Assembly (NCBI RefSeq): GCF_963678635.1
Contig: NC_087070.1
Location: 44,807,467-44,871,466, forward strand
Direction: 5' to 3'
DNA length: 64,000 bases
From: Symsagittifera roscoffensis
Taxonomy: Eukaryota; Xenacoelomorpha; Acoela; Convolutidae
Made by a program: the position numbers and the translations under genes. Below, piece after piece: positions 49,601 through 60,830 of the stretch (its first letter is position 1; every line of letters begins with the position of its first letter). The notes under the pieces were generated by a model. That model was not told the DNA's origin. It did no database searches and saw only the letters and a list, made by a program, of their open reading frames with translations.

Positions 49601-52600
49601 GTTACGTGGATCAGCAAATGTTTCTTTCATAGTACAATTGCACGGGCTCTTCGTCAAACGAGTTCTTAATGTTGGTCGTCAAATGTTGTCAGAAATGATT
49701 CCATCACCTGGATTGACTGTAGATGTCTTTAGGTTTTGGACAAAAGGTAATATGCAGCGACTTTTGAAAAAAAGTCTTTGGTCGGTTTTTTCTTTTTAAT
49801 ACAAGATGGCATTAAACACATGCTATTTTTGAGAGTGTCTGAGAATAAGTTTTTATTGACAAAATTTTGCCTTCGAGCATTTTGCCATCGCACTAAAATT
49901 TTCATTCAACGTTTAAAGCGAAATGTAAACGTGCAATACGGCGTTCTGTGATAGAACAACCATGCGACTTCCAATGATAAATCGCGGGGACTTAAGTTAG
50001 TCCTAGTAACCTGAGAACTTGACAATAGCTTACAAGACTTACTCTGGTTACTGAAGCTAGAATGAGTCTGAAGCGCAACTGTTTATTGTTTGTTAGGTGA
50101 TCTTCAGACGTTGGATCATCTCGCTTCGGGTGGAGGCCACCAGTCTGAGGCCGATCGAAAACAAGTACAGTCACGAGGACTTCCTCGAAGACGAACAACT
50201 ACAAGGTATGTGTTGTTTTTATATTACACGCTTGAATTAAATGAATCCAACCGAATAGGGAACAACTATTTTACTAGTTTTTCTTCGGCATTACAGCTTT
50301 TTTGTTTTGTTAATGGTAAATTTACCACCTAATGCTTGATTTTGTATTTGTTTTAAGTTTTAACGAAACAAAAAATGTTATAATATGCATGATTTTTAGT
50401 AGATGGTTAAGTTATTGGAAAAAATTGATTGAAACTGACGTTGATATATTTTCGAGAACTCAAATACTTAATTTTTTTGTTTGCTTTTAGTTTTAATCGA
50501 GTGAGTTTTCTATCTTCTCTGTTAATTTCTGTCATATCACTCATCGTAATTTACTAAATCATTTCCAGAAAATATTGGAAAAATCAGAGAATCAATCTGA
50601 GGATTTACTTTTTTTAACCTAAAAAATGGGGGAAAATGTGAGCATATTAGACGTAGAATATTCCAAAAAAATAGTTATTTATTGTTTGTATTGTCGAAAT
50701 CATGTTTCAGTCTATCTTACATATTTAGTTAAAAGTTTGAGTGTATTCTCTGTAACAAGACGTACCATAGCTGAAAAGCAAGATGAAAAATCGGAAGAAT
50801 ATAGTTTTGGCTGAACTTGATGGGAATAATATCAAAAGTCAAGTTGCTGCTTCTGTTCCAAACATACCGTAGTGGTTTTGTTCACATTTTCAAGCAAAAC
50901 AAATTAGGCTGCTAGATGTAGTTTTAAAGCGCGTTCAGTTCTTAATTGGATTCCAAAACGATATATCAAAAAAAAATTGTCGAGAAGTTTAACATATACT
51001 AATTTACGGCGAGCGAATGCTAGGGTGAAAACCGCTAGAAAACCTTGAGTGCATGGTTTCAAACTATTTTGCAACATTTCATAATTAATTTGCCAACTAC
51101 CACCACTCCATCATCCCTTAAAACCTCTCATTAAAAGCTTAGCGAAAAAATGAAGTTTGAAAAGGCTTTTTCATGACAAAAATTGAAAATCTAATTTTTG
51201 CCATGAAATCCGTAGTTGGAATAATTGTGCTACTTACACAATAATCAGTTTACAATTATATATATTTTTTTCATTTTCGTTGTTAGATTAAATTGTGATC
51301 AAGTATATTTGTGTTGATTGCACAAGGTCCTTTTAGATTCAGATTAGTGAGAGTAGTAGTTTTGTTCCGCTTCAGAAACGACAGTCGGTAAGTTGATGCA
51401 TCTAATTTTTAGTGATAGATTACTATAGCTGGCCCTCTAAAAGCTGGTGACTTTCTCCGCATAAAGTAAACAAGACTGCTCTTATATCAGGGCAAAGACT
51501 TAAATGTTCCGACTGCGCTTCATGGCCAATTGCAGATATTTAAATTGAAAAATTTATGAAATAATCGAGGAAAAAAGAAATGTTTTTGAAAAATTATTTT
51601 TTCTTCGGTTTATACCCACGCTATGTGAAGCCTAAAGAGTTGTATTTAGTGTCTCGTCTTCTAATGAAGCTATGGTTCTTGGTTCTGGTGCTGAATGAGT
51701 AAAGCGATTGATATTGAGTGGCCTTACAAAAATGTTCCAAATTGAATTGAGGTTCGTTCAGGGCTTTGCCTCGATATACGAGCAGGTCTCGTTTATTATT
51801 TTTATCATGCAAGAAAGGGTATGGCGAAGGTTTGCCACAAATAGAAAACCGACCAGTTTGTCGCAAAACAATATAATCAGAATTCATTGCCTTATAGTTC
51901 TACATTCTATATAGAATTCCACGCCTAAGTCAAAGGGGCTTGGTTGCTACGCATTAGTAAATTATTTTAGCTCTGTTTTATTTACTTTTTTATGGTAAAT
52001 TGCTCGGCGACAAATTTTTGCGTTTTGAAATGCTGCCAATGGTTGTGTGCGACGATAGTCGCCTCACGAAATAAGTTCTATATATCCAGAATCTGTTCGC
52101 TTTGGAAATATTTTCCCCTTTATGATATGTAAGCGGTGCGCTGAGCGGAGTGCGATCCGCGGGCAAGTTTTTGTATAGGTCCACTATTGTTATCTGTTTT
52201 TCTTGCTTCAAACTGCTGTTAGAGTTTCTAGCTTTCAAATAAAAAAATCTTCCCTTTTGAACAAAATTTTCTGTTCAGTTGATTTTGAGGGTCCTTAAAA
52301 TAATAAGGTGTCCCTTAAATATTTTCATCTTGATTGTTCAATATATAAAGACAGTTTTTCATTATTTCGAGAAACCTCAAATTCAGCTGATCCGTTAGTT
52401 TGCTGTGATACATGTCACTATGTTTTGCTTGTCAAAACAACTGACTAAGCCAACTGCAATGTTATCTATTGGTACTGCAAATGATTGACGGCTGACTGCA
52501 TGCTTCCAAAGAAGTGTTTTCTTTTTAAAGTGTTTTCTTTTCCTTGAAGAATTCCTGGCAAACATATCTTTCACTGAATATTCTGAAAATTTGAATCACG

Positions 52601-55399
52601 GGTTACCTTTAAAGTACTAGAACTGAATTTTTTTTGTAGATGAGTGTTCGTCTATTGTGTTCCAATAAATTATGCATTCCTGGAGAGCTTTGCAAATACA
52701 GAATTCGTTCTTTGATCAGAGCTGCTCTTGATCTAATCACTAGCCAATCCTAGCCGATGCTTGAAAATATTTTTGTCTATTTACCGCATGTGCTTTCTGT
52801 CGACTTTTATTGGCTTGAATAGCTCCAATGTTTTTGCAGATGAGACCTAATTAAAAGATGTTTTGAACTCTAAAAATGCTTGGATCTCATACCATAACCT
52901 AGTTATCTATTATTTAGTACCATAACCTAGTATCACATAATATCTCGGATGATTGAAATGTTCAGTTTCATGTTCAAGCTTATTGTGGTTTGTCTTACAT
53001 TCTGTTCATTTGCAGCTGACGTGAGGCGTATCTTTGGCCCGGAGGCTCTGAACAAGGCTCGCTGTCTGTGCGAGGGGAGGGTGGACTGGGTGGCACACAT
53101 GCCTCTCCCGATTCTGCTCTACGTCATTTCGTTTCTCGACTTAGTCGATGTCGCCAATCTCTCACAGGTGAAAAAGTAACCTTTTTTTAAATTTCGGCAG
53201 TTAATGAACGATTTTAATCGATTTTTCAGTTGCTTAGTCAATTTCTTTCCCTTAACCTCTTACAAACTTGTTCAAATTGATGAGTGTTAATGAAGGAACA
53301 AAATTTAAAATAATTATCTTGATAGTTTATTTTCAAGCCTATGTATCCATTTGACGTTTGGTTTCTATAGAAGCTTACAATTTTCCAAATGAAAGGAGCC
53401 AGGGTTGCTCATCTTCAATAATAAAGTCAAATTAAGTCTTGTTATTAAAGTGCGTATTTGATCAGGGGCGGATCTAGGATTTTCTTGAGGGGGGAGGGGA
53501 TTTTCAAAAATTTTGTTGACTTTTTCTTAAGGTCGTCCAAATAGATTTTCCGAGCTCTCCCAATGAACTAACAAGACCGTTTTGGCCAAATTTTCTGCGC
53601 AGCAGGGTATTTAGATATCGAGTTTATTTGTAAAATGGAAGGCAAGTTATGCTCTTCAAAACAAAGTGCTCATGGCGAGAATAAACGTGAATGGCTTTTA
53701 ATTTAATGAGGGGTTTCCAATTTGTACAGTTTCCTACGAAATAGAAAAATTAACTGATGATACATTTTTATCATATTGGGTTATTCTCGTCAAAAAATGG
53801 TTAGTCTTTAAAGATTCGGGAGTTTCTAGAGATGTAAGATGGTACATTTTTTGTGAAGTCTGAGTTTTCTTTTTTCTGTCTGAGTTTCAAAGCTGTCTCT
53901 TGGGTGGTTAAATTTTGCTAGCTCTTTTTTGTGCTCAGTGTTGTTACAGTATATGCATATAATCCAGCCGTTTTTCATAATAAATGCTGTGAGCTCGAAT
54001 GAAAAGATATTTTACTGCGATCATTTTCTTAAATTACAGTGGTTTGAAAATTGCTGTTTGACCAATTAGGGTAATCATAGCCGAAGTAAATTGTGCGCTT
54101 TTTCCTTTTTTTTATATAGGTTGCTGCACATGTAAACGAGCGCGAAAAAATAATCCAATTTTCAACGCGTTCGATTACTCATTCCAATTTGAATTGCGGA
54201 AAGTTATATGGTCCCATTAATTAAGAGTCAATGAACGTAGCGAAGACTCTTAAATAGGTCGTGATTTTTTCTGCAAGAAAAAGTCCTAAATTTTGTTCAC
54301 GCTCAAATTTGATTTTTCGCAGGTTCCCTATTTTTTTTATTTTGGGACATTGCGTGTGAACACGCGAGACAACGTGTGAACGTAGCAGAAACCATTTGCA
54401 TTTTTGCCAATGGTGAGTGTTTGTTTGTCAATCAACGAAATGAAAACACTTATTTAGGTCGTGTAATGTTTTTCTGAGGTTGATCCGCATGTTATATTGC
54501 GTACAAGCATCGAACGTCAAGTAAGTTTCAGGTGAACTCGTTTTTCCGGGAGACGTGCAGCTCGGATCTGATCTGGGAGGAGCTGTTCTTCAGACACAAT
54601 GACGACGTCAGTGAGGAGCTGATAGACTTGGCAATGGAAAGGGGCTGGAAGGAGGTGTTCTTTGCAAACAAACTTCACCTTAGGGTAAGCAATGGGGGGT
54701 CGGTTCTTAACCTTTTAAATACTAACCAGTGGGTTGTCCGATGTCAGATCCGGAAGCTTTAAAATGAGTTTACAGATTAAAACATCATTTTTATTGAGTT
54801 AGTTTTTATAAACATATAAATCAATAATATAAAGAGTCCTATGCAGACAATTTGGCGTTGCAATCTAAATAGGCCAATCGTTTTATTTGCTCATCTATAG
54901 AAACTCAGTAAAATTTTGTCACATAGCCACATAAATTGCACATAACAGTCCTGATTAGATATTAAGTTTATAATAAGTCAGATCTGAAACATTCTAACTT
55001 AGTTTAATGGCATCGCATTGCTAAATCGGTGGCTCCTTCAGATTTCGATTTCATTCGATTTTTTCTAATTTGTTTTCGACTCTAGTTGTATAGTTGTAAC
55101 CCTTGACGAATTGTTGGCTCACATCTTTCCGTTATCTGTAACAGGTTCTACTGAATAGACGGCAACGAGAGAAATTGCATGAAAATGGAGATGAGAATTC
55201 GAGTAAAGCCAGATCATCCGCTGTTTTCACTCGAAGAGCGCACAAGTTTTCGCCTCGACGCAGCAGCACGCCTCGGGTAAACAGGGAAACAAGAGTCAAT
55301 GAGGTGGTACGAGAGCCCCTGGGACCGAATGAGTCAGCTATAAACGAGAATTCATCTCTGAGTTTCATCGACGAGCAGAACGACGCAATGGGAAACTGA
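46613..55399 (+). CDS. FBXO36: FBXO36-type F-box protein, 5 exons
   Basis: F-box proteins recruit substrates to SCF ubiquitin ligases through SKP1. Exons: 46613-46765, 50097-50205, 53016-53167, 54532-54684, 55145-55399 (TGA 55397-55399); all phases agree. The conserved FBXO36 N-terminus is present (KKDFCQLVVNKEQ joined to VIFRRWIISLR, and YSHEDFLEDEQLQ). The F-box HMPLPILLYVISFLDLVDVA continues across the exon 3/4 junction into FFRETCSSDLIWEELFFRH. The C-terminus includes RGWKEVFFANKLHLR. About 275 residues against about 190 in vertebrates; the extra part is an Arg/Ser-rich C-terminal tail (HKFSPRRSSTPRVNRETRV). An in-frame ATG also exists at 46556, but an AG acceptor (46609-46610) two bases before ATG 46613 favours the latter. 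The first two introns exceed 2.8 kb. Confidence 0.9.
47510..47855 (+). repeat. Family A repeat, short (346-bp) copy with best-preserved tRNA-like module
   Basis: It opens TTACATAAGCG...GTAGTGTATTA and closes GCAAAGCGAAGCTTCGCCTC with TGTGT at 47855. The A-box-like TGGCTGAGTG (47681-47690) and B-box-like GTTTCGAATCC (47725-47735) are 44 nt apart, as in tRNA-derived SINEs. Compared with 13063-13720, about 300 bp of the interior is absent. In FBXO36 intron 1. Confidence 0.75.
48361..48642 (-). CDS. Unsupported minus-strand frame of 93 codons
   Basis: The frame reads ESLAIHHKHSKLADKIRRRK and continues with balanced composition, but its start overlaps a family A-type terminal hairpin (GAGAAGCTTCGCTTCATCTC near 48614). 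No splice partner or motif was recognised. Probably chance or repeat-derived. Confidence 0.15.
   Translation of the reverse strand: MPRDEAKLLESLAIHHKHSKLADKIRRRKSEKRFGKIMTKRQLPAVNWHSNESYEQLTKLTKLGYTTVEPIKIILTSSPKTNELLSADATTSD
49213..49610 (+). repeat. Family B repeat copy in FBXO36 intron 1
   Basis: Opens with AAGTGT/ACACTT hairpin (49213-49242), then 'tttaggtc', 'ttgaattttgagttatttgttaattcaattaaaattcat', 'tagtttcgaaagtg', 'tttgatccagtttttcaaattgggtt', ending 'gcgttcatagactctttttctaactgtctattgactatgtt'. Colinear with 11719-12110 and 62902-63235. Confidence 0.65.
49615..49746 (+). CDS. Exon-like frame directly after a family B repeat end
   Basis: Bounded by GGATCAG (acceptor 49613-49614) and AAAAG|GTAATA, it encodes QLHGLFVKRVLNVGRQMLSE and FRFWTKG in an open frame that begins earlier, at 49518. 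No homology recognised and it is not needed between FBXO36 exons 1 and 2. A cryptic exon or element fragment is as likely as a gene. Confidence 0.2.
50206..53015. other. FBXO36 intron 2 (2.8 kb)
   Basis: Canonical GT (50206) to AG (53015). Two open minus-strand frames (51621-51887; 51990-52238) lie one after the other with ordinary-looking composition (for instance FSICGKPSPYPFLHDK and EKQITIVDLYKNLPADRTP). They have no motif I recognise and may belong to a decayed element. Nothing else was identified. Confidence 0.4.
53463..53600. mobile_element. hAT-like MITE end (CAGGGGCGGATCTAGG)
   Basis: CAGGGGCGGATCTAGGATTT followed by a G-rich stretch is the widespread terminal sequence of hAT-type MITEs. 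A sister end, CAGGGGTGGATCTGGGATTT, occurs at 56428. The opposite end is not clear in either case. Confidence 0.5.
54222..54325 (+). repeat. Family B repeat, 5' part, with perfect opening hairpin
   Basis: TAAGAGTC (54222-54229) and GACTCTTA (54245-54252) form a perfect 8-bp stem with a 15-nt loop AATGAACGTAGCGAA. Then 'aataggtcgtgattttttctg', 'gaaaaagtcctaaattttgttcacgctcaa', 'ttgatttttcgc'. It lies in FBXO36 intron 3, 200-300 bp before exon 4. Confidence 0.7.
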
Positions 55400-56660
55400 C
55401 GACAGAATTGTGTGCCCCGAAAGGGTGACTGGGTAAATTGAGTCAGCAATATTTTGTTCAATCCTCCCCCCCCCCCTTTACAATCCGTCAATCCGCTTAA
55501 TGTAATAGAGCAAACTACTCAAAAGCAACAGTGTTAGTGGCTCTCTGTGTAACAATATTCAAGATTTTCAAACAATTTTTTGGATATAGTTTCATGTGAG
55601 TGGGAGCTTAATAAGCTCATAAATTTATTTTTGGTTTTCAAACGGCATATCTCGAAGTATCTGTTTAATGTGCGATGAAACTGTAAGGTAATAGATTCAA
55701 ATTTGCAGACTCAATTTCCCCCTCTATGAGAGTATCTTCACCACTTGCACAACTAACGCGGTAATATATCAATTAGAAATTTAGAAAGCAATAATTTGCA
55801 ATTGTCAATATGTAAATAATATAGATAGAATGAATGAAGACTTTGTAAGTTTGTAAATTATTTAAATTGTTCTAAAGCTGTTATCCAGTAAATGGATATA
55901 AAATTGACTCGTGGTGAACTTATTTTAATAATGCAGTTAGACACTTTCGCACCAATGTTTTTGAAGGAAAGATGAAGTAGCGTCCAGGTGTGCGTTCTAA
56001 AGTACTGGTTATCGCAGCGATTTTGTAAAGAAAAAATATGGAATTATGAATCAATTGGGTTTTTTCCGGCAAAATTAGTTTGCCGAAAAAATGGTTTTTG
56101 GTTTTTAAACCTTTAAAATGGAGATGTTGAAAGTTCGCCTGGAAAAATATTTTGCCTAAATAAGGCCGTTATTGTGTTTTGATAGAGCTCGTAAAGTCAC
56201 AGGGGAGCATAGGTAAATTAGTTATGTCTCCGCTTGTCCATCGAACGGTGGGTTGTGCGAGTCTCGCTAGCGTCCATGTTCGTTGCTTGAGCGTGAGGAA
56301 ATCTTACCCGGCCCAGAAAAAGAAACAAACAGTTTGCTTGTAACTTGTATTGTGGTCCATTCTCACGTGGATATGTCGCCTTTTCTTATTCCAATTTGAA
56401 ACTACTTCCTTCCCCTGTATTTTTCTACAGGGGTGGATCTGGGATTTTCAAAAGCTTATATTCTGAGTTATATAAAAGTTATATTCCGAGCTCTCGCAAA
56501 ACACCTGTGAGGGATTGGGAGCATCAAAAATTGGGTTTTTACATTTGAATGTTTTCAAGAGTGTTAATGAGCTCAGCGAAATTTACTTCTCTAATTGTGT
56601 TGGTCATGTTCTTTCTTTATTGGCTAAATTTACTATATTTTTAATTAATTTTCAGAAATT
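55400..56660. other. Intergenic region FBXO36 to RMND5
   Basis: Contains a C-run at about 55465-55474, a hAT-like terminus at 56428 preceded by its inverted CCCCTGTA (56412-56419), and an acceptor-like TTAATTTTCAG ending at 56655, five bases before the next start codon. No exon was identified. Confidence 0.5.
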
Positions 56661-57845
56661 ATGGATAGCTGTGCGTCCGTGGAACGGGAAGTTGATAAGT
56701 TCATGTCAAAAATGAATACCTATTCTCAATCTATGAGCAGAAACAGAATCGAGTGTGAACATCTTTTAGACTCGACTAGGAAAAAAATTGATGCTGACGA
56801 AACAGCTGAAGTTGGCCAGAATCTTACTAAGTTGAAATCAGTTGCGCAGTCAATTGCAAACGACCACAAAGAACTTCATTCTACAATTTGTAAAGTGGGT
56901 AAATCAATTGACAAAAACTTCGTACCACAGGACGGCAATTTGCTAAATGTAGGGTTCCTGCAAGACCAAAACAAAAAGAAAATGGTCCACCAAGTCATGT
57001 GTGACTATTTCATCAGACAGGGAAGTTTGGAAGTGGCAAAAAGTTTAATAGAAGAAGCGCAAATACCCCTAACCGAAGAGCAAAAAAATCTATTCTCGCG
57101 CGTTTCATATGCTGTACAGGAACTGAAAAATCAAAACATTGAGCCTTGTGTGATGTTTGTCGAGGATTATGAAGAGCAATTAATAGCAATATCGAGCAGC
57201 TTGGAATTCTACCTTCTGAAAATTCGATTTTTAGAACTAGTTTCGTCTGGAAAAAGAATGGAAGCTCTAGCTATGTCTTCCAAGTTATCGAAATTTTCAG
57301 CTAAACACTCAGTGGAAATTCAACAACTGATGGGCAATCTAATTTTTGCATCTACTTCAAACAGTTCAGGATCCCATATTTCTTCCGGGAGTTTAAATGA
57401 AAACAAATTGGGCCATTCCGATTCTGAAACTTACAACCAGTTAGTTGAAATTTTGACGTCCGATCTCAGTTTGCTCCTCGAGTTTGGAACCCGTGGGTCC
57501 TCGAAGTCTCATTTGACTACGTGCATGGAGGCTGGTTGCCAACTTCTGCCTAGTTTGGTGAATCTTAAGCAAGCAATGACACAGGGCAAAATTGGCAGTC
57601 TTTGGAACCCTAGAGATGAATTACCCCTGGAAATAAATTTAAAGTTGTGTCAGTATCATTCGCTAGTTGCATGTCCCATTTTGAGGCAACCGACTAATGA
57701 AGACAACCCTGCGATGAGATTATTCTGTGGTCATATCATTTCCAAGGAAGCCCTTTCGAAGATATCTTCATCACATGGGAAACTTAAGTGTCCATATTGT
57801 CCAGTTGAACAAAGTGCAAAAAATGCGCTCATGGTCAAATTTTAG
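56661..57845 (+). CDS. RMND5A: RMND5/GID2-type E3 ubiquitin ligase subunit, single-exon ORF
   Basis: RMND5 (yeast Gid2/Rmd5) pairs with MAEA as the catalytic RING core of the GID/CTLH ubiquitin ligase. The 394-residue frame starts MDSCASVEREVDKFMSKM, matching the family start, and has the family's length (about 391). A LisH-like segment (VMCDYFIRQGSLEVAKSLIE) lies at about residues 115-135, followed by CTLH/CRA helices (IAISSSLEFYLLKIRFLELV). The degenerate RING near the end contains YHSLVACPILRQ, then LFCGHIISKEALSKI and KLKCPYCPVEQ, with the usual family spacing. No intron interrupts it, unlike the intron-rich neighbours and vertebrate homologues. An AG acceptor lies at 56654-56655, just before the ATG. 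Paralogue A versus B cannot be decided; the symbol is for the family. Confidence 0.92.
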   Translation: MDSCASVEREVDKFMSKMNTYSQSMSRNRIECEHLLDSTRKKIDADETAEVGQNLTKLKSVAQSIANDHKELHSTICKVGKSIDKNFVPQDGNLLNVGFLQDQNKKKMVHQVMCDYFIRQGSLEVAKSLIEEAQIPLTEEQKNLFSRVSYAVQELKNQNIEPCVMFVEDYEEQLIAISSSLEFYLLKIRFLELVSSGKRMEALAMSSKLSKFSAKHSVEIQQLMGNLIFASTSNSSGSHISSGSLNENKLGHSDSETYNQLVEILTSDLSLLLEFGTRGSSKSHLTTCMEAGCQLLPSLVNLKQAMTQGKIGSLWNPRDELPLEINLKLCQYHSLVACPILRQPTNEDNPAMRLFCGHIISKEALSKISSSHGKLKCPYCPVEQSAKNALMVKF

Positions 57846-58599
57846 AAAATTAATGATTATATTAAACTTCAGCTCTTACCTTTTAAGATTTTGGAAAGCG
57901 TATTTCATACGCTAGCTTAAGCTCATACCTTGTCACATATACAGATATTGTTCGTCCTGATTTCAAGTTCGTTTTCTCAAAAAAAATATGTGTCAGATCT
58001 AATCTTTGAGCTTGAGGCATGATCAGTCATTTTGGCTTCTTAAGTTTTTTTTAAACCCGCTGAGACACGCGAGTTAATAACAAACAAATATTGTCTACAT
58101 TTTTGGTTCACGGTATCATTGGAAAAATTTTCGATGCATTTTGTAAATGTTGTTTTTCAGTTACAAAAAGGTAGTGCCCTTTTGCGGAGTGTACTTAAAT
58201 TATTCAAAAATGAATTTGCTCGTGCATATTGGTATTTCTAAGAGGAACTTCAGTGCTTCGATTTGATTCAAAAATAATGGTACTTTCGTCAGTGTGGCCA
58301 TGAAGAGTGCTAAATTCTTGAAAAAAGCCACTCAAATAAACTTGCTACCTGTCTCCAAAAAAGTTGAAACATATTTTTTTTATCGTAATTAATTGCTTTC
58401 ATTAACTTGTCCAAAATTTTTGACGAGTTTTGATCGCTTGTTTCAGTTTTTGTTAAATTTGTTTTTCATTTAAAGCGTACTAAAGAAGTTCTTGTGTTAT
58501 CTGTTGTTATCAATAAGGCTAAAGAATTGGTGTTTTAAAAACATTTTTAGTTGATTTAGTAAGGTTAGACTTGTTGGGATCAGAAAACTGAACTATACA
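57846..58599. other. Sequence after RMND5 without recognised features
   Basis: AT-rich. No clear AATAAA was seen directly after the stop; the first related hexamers are ATTAAA variants near 57861. No gene or repeat recognised. Confidence 0.4.
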
Positions 58600-60830
58600 C
58601 AATCACAAGACGTAAACTAATTTATGTCTCTATTGTTGCAGACAACTTACAGTTAAAATACGAGTGCGAGAGGTACATACGACTCGACTGCAAAAGTGCT
58701 GGATGCATCACTTAGTCTAGTCAAATCACTAGAAGAGGCTCTCTGATGTTGAAGAAATCCTTGAAAAGCTTATAGCAAGTTTGAAAAAACAAGGAATCTA
58801 CAAGGTCGAGTTATAATCAAAGTGACAATAAGTTACAAAGGAGAACCTTGATGCGTTTCACCAGACAAGCCGTGAATGCAGTCAAATATCAAGATCAAGC
58901 AGAGCTCTTTAATGACCTGCACCTAAGAAATGAGCCACCCAACAGGACGCAGAAATCAAAACGGTGAAAAATTGGATGCGGAGAGGAGAAATATCAGATC
59001 TTACATATGCAAACAGCCGCTTGAAAACTTATGCAAAACAGTTGAATCGACTTGTATGCGAAGACGATGTCCTGTTCCGCTAAATTTACGACCACATCGG
59101 ACAAATAAAACAAGCTTAATTGCTTGCCAACGCGCCTCTGGAATGAAGCAACCTCCCTACAGGGTCCACAATTCACTGACAGCAGTACATATCGGAGTGA
59201 CGAGAACTATTGAAGATTTCAGCAAGGGACTTTACTTCCCAGGTTTCTGTAAGTTTCTGCTGAATACCGTCAAATTTTTCTTGACATGTGTTTAGCTCAA
59301 GAATGCTTCAAACAAACACCAAACTCCGCCACATCAGCCAATCTCCTCATTACAATCGTTCCCAGGGGAAATGATGCAGATAGATATCTTCGGACCTTCC
59401 AAATAGCCGGTGTACAAGTTCGTGCTAACTTGAATCGATGCTTTCTCTTATTATCAGTTCGTTACACATCTAACAAGCGCAAGTGCCGATACAGTCGCGA
59501 GAGAACTTACGAAGATGTTCTTTGCACATATCTATATCCCAAAGGAAATCGCAACGGATCTTGGAAGTACGTTCACATCTAAGTTCATGCATGATTATAC
59601 GACACTACTCAAGATCCAAACCAGTCACAAAAACTTGAAGCATCTTCAAACTATCGGATTAGTTTAGAATTTAGAGAGCAGAGGGATCACTGAAGAGAAT
59701 TCTTAAGCTCAATACTGACGCGCAATGGTCAGATTGTCATCGCTATGTGCCATTGGCGACGTTCATCCACAACACATCGTACTACTCGTCGATCGGGAGT
59801 AAACACATTAAGCCCCTACATCTATGCTTTTCCACGAAAGCATTAGAAGTAGCAACGGCTGCAGCTGACTTTGTCAGCACTACAAGGCTCAATGCTAGAG
59901 AAGTTCAAGGAAGCTAAAGACAACCTTGTCGCATCGTACCGCCGGTATCAAGGATACTATGACCAAAAAGCATTGGCGAAACCACAAACATTTCATTCTT
60001 TCTGCCTGCTTTTTAATCTTCTGCTAACAAAACAGTCGGATAACAGAAACAAGTTTCTGCAAGTCCCTACATCTATACAGAGTGGAAAAGGTGCTTACAA
60101 ACATTAGCTACATCATTCGAAAAGTAGGAACGAACCATACGCAGTGTGTGCATCGAATCCGTCTGCGGCCAATCCAACCGCAGCATCCACCTGAAGATTG
60201 AAAATCGATCGACCCGACAAGATACGTGGTTGATCCTTCGCCAGGGCAAAAACCGGAGTAAGCCAGGACTGTTTGACGACTATCTGCCAGAGCTGCTTGA
60301 AGACACAACCGCAGGATATTGTCGAAGAAACGACGCACAGTGCACCGGCTTTAATCGCGCTATCCGTCCCGATAGGTGGCCCTCCATTAGGAGCACTGCC
60401 AGCAGCAGTAGCACGTGCACCCGCAGCAATAGTCGTGCCACCGCCGCCAGGACCAATAATAGTACTACCACCACTGCCACACCCACATGACCCGGAGCCG
60501 TTCGTTCCACCGCCACTAAAGCAGAACGATAGATCCAACGAAAATGGTCCGATTGAAGAAGCATTTCCTGTTGATAACGAACTCGGACGCGACAAAAGTA
60601 TTGTGGATCACTACGAACAAGAACCACCCCGAACTTAACGCAAAGCAGCCACCAAAGCGCGAGACAAAATCCAAACCCGATTCAGTAATTACGTGCGATA
60701 CCGCCACGCGAGCTGCAACCACGAAAATACGAACCGAGGAGCAGACGGACACGAATTTGGCCCCGTTACGTTCAATCCAAAGTCAACACAGAAAGAAAAT
60801 CAAAAGAAAATACGGATAAAAGCTGCAGAG
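58600..60830 (+). pseudogene. Decayed Ty3/gypsy pol 3' part (integrase and C-terminal tail)
   Basis: Across shifting frames the stretch encodes a pre-integrase linker (AEIKTVKNWMRRGEISDLTY and RLVCEDDVLFR near 58950-59085), the zinc-binding region (HNSLTAVHIGVTRTIEDF and GLYFPGF near 59170-59245), and the integrase core. The first Asp is in QIDIFGP (about 59375-59395); the second is in PKEIATDLGSTFTSKF (about 59540-59585). A degraded Glu region and RILKLNTDAQWSDC (about 59700-59740) follow. The end carries RKVGTNHTQCVHRIRLRPIQ (about 60120-60180), typical of gypsy polyprotein C-termini, then a proline-rich tail to 60638. Several stops and frameshifts. Neither LTR was identified. This is a different lineage from the 25873 element. 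Confidence 0.8.

Noticed and set aside
60113..60595. Minus-strand Gly/Ser-rich 160-codon frame
   Set aside because: It is the complement of the proline-rich tail of the decayed gypsy pol on the plus strand.
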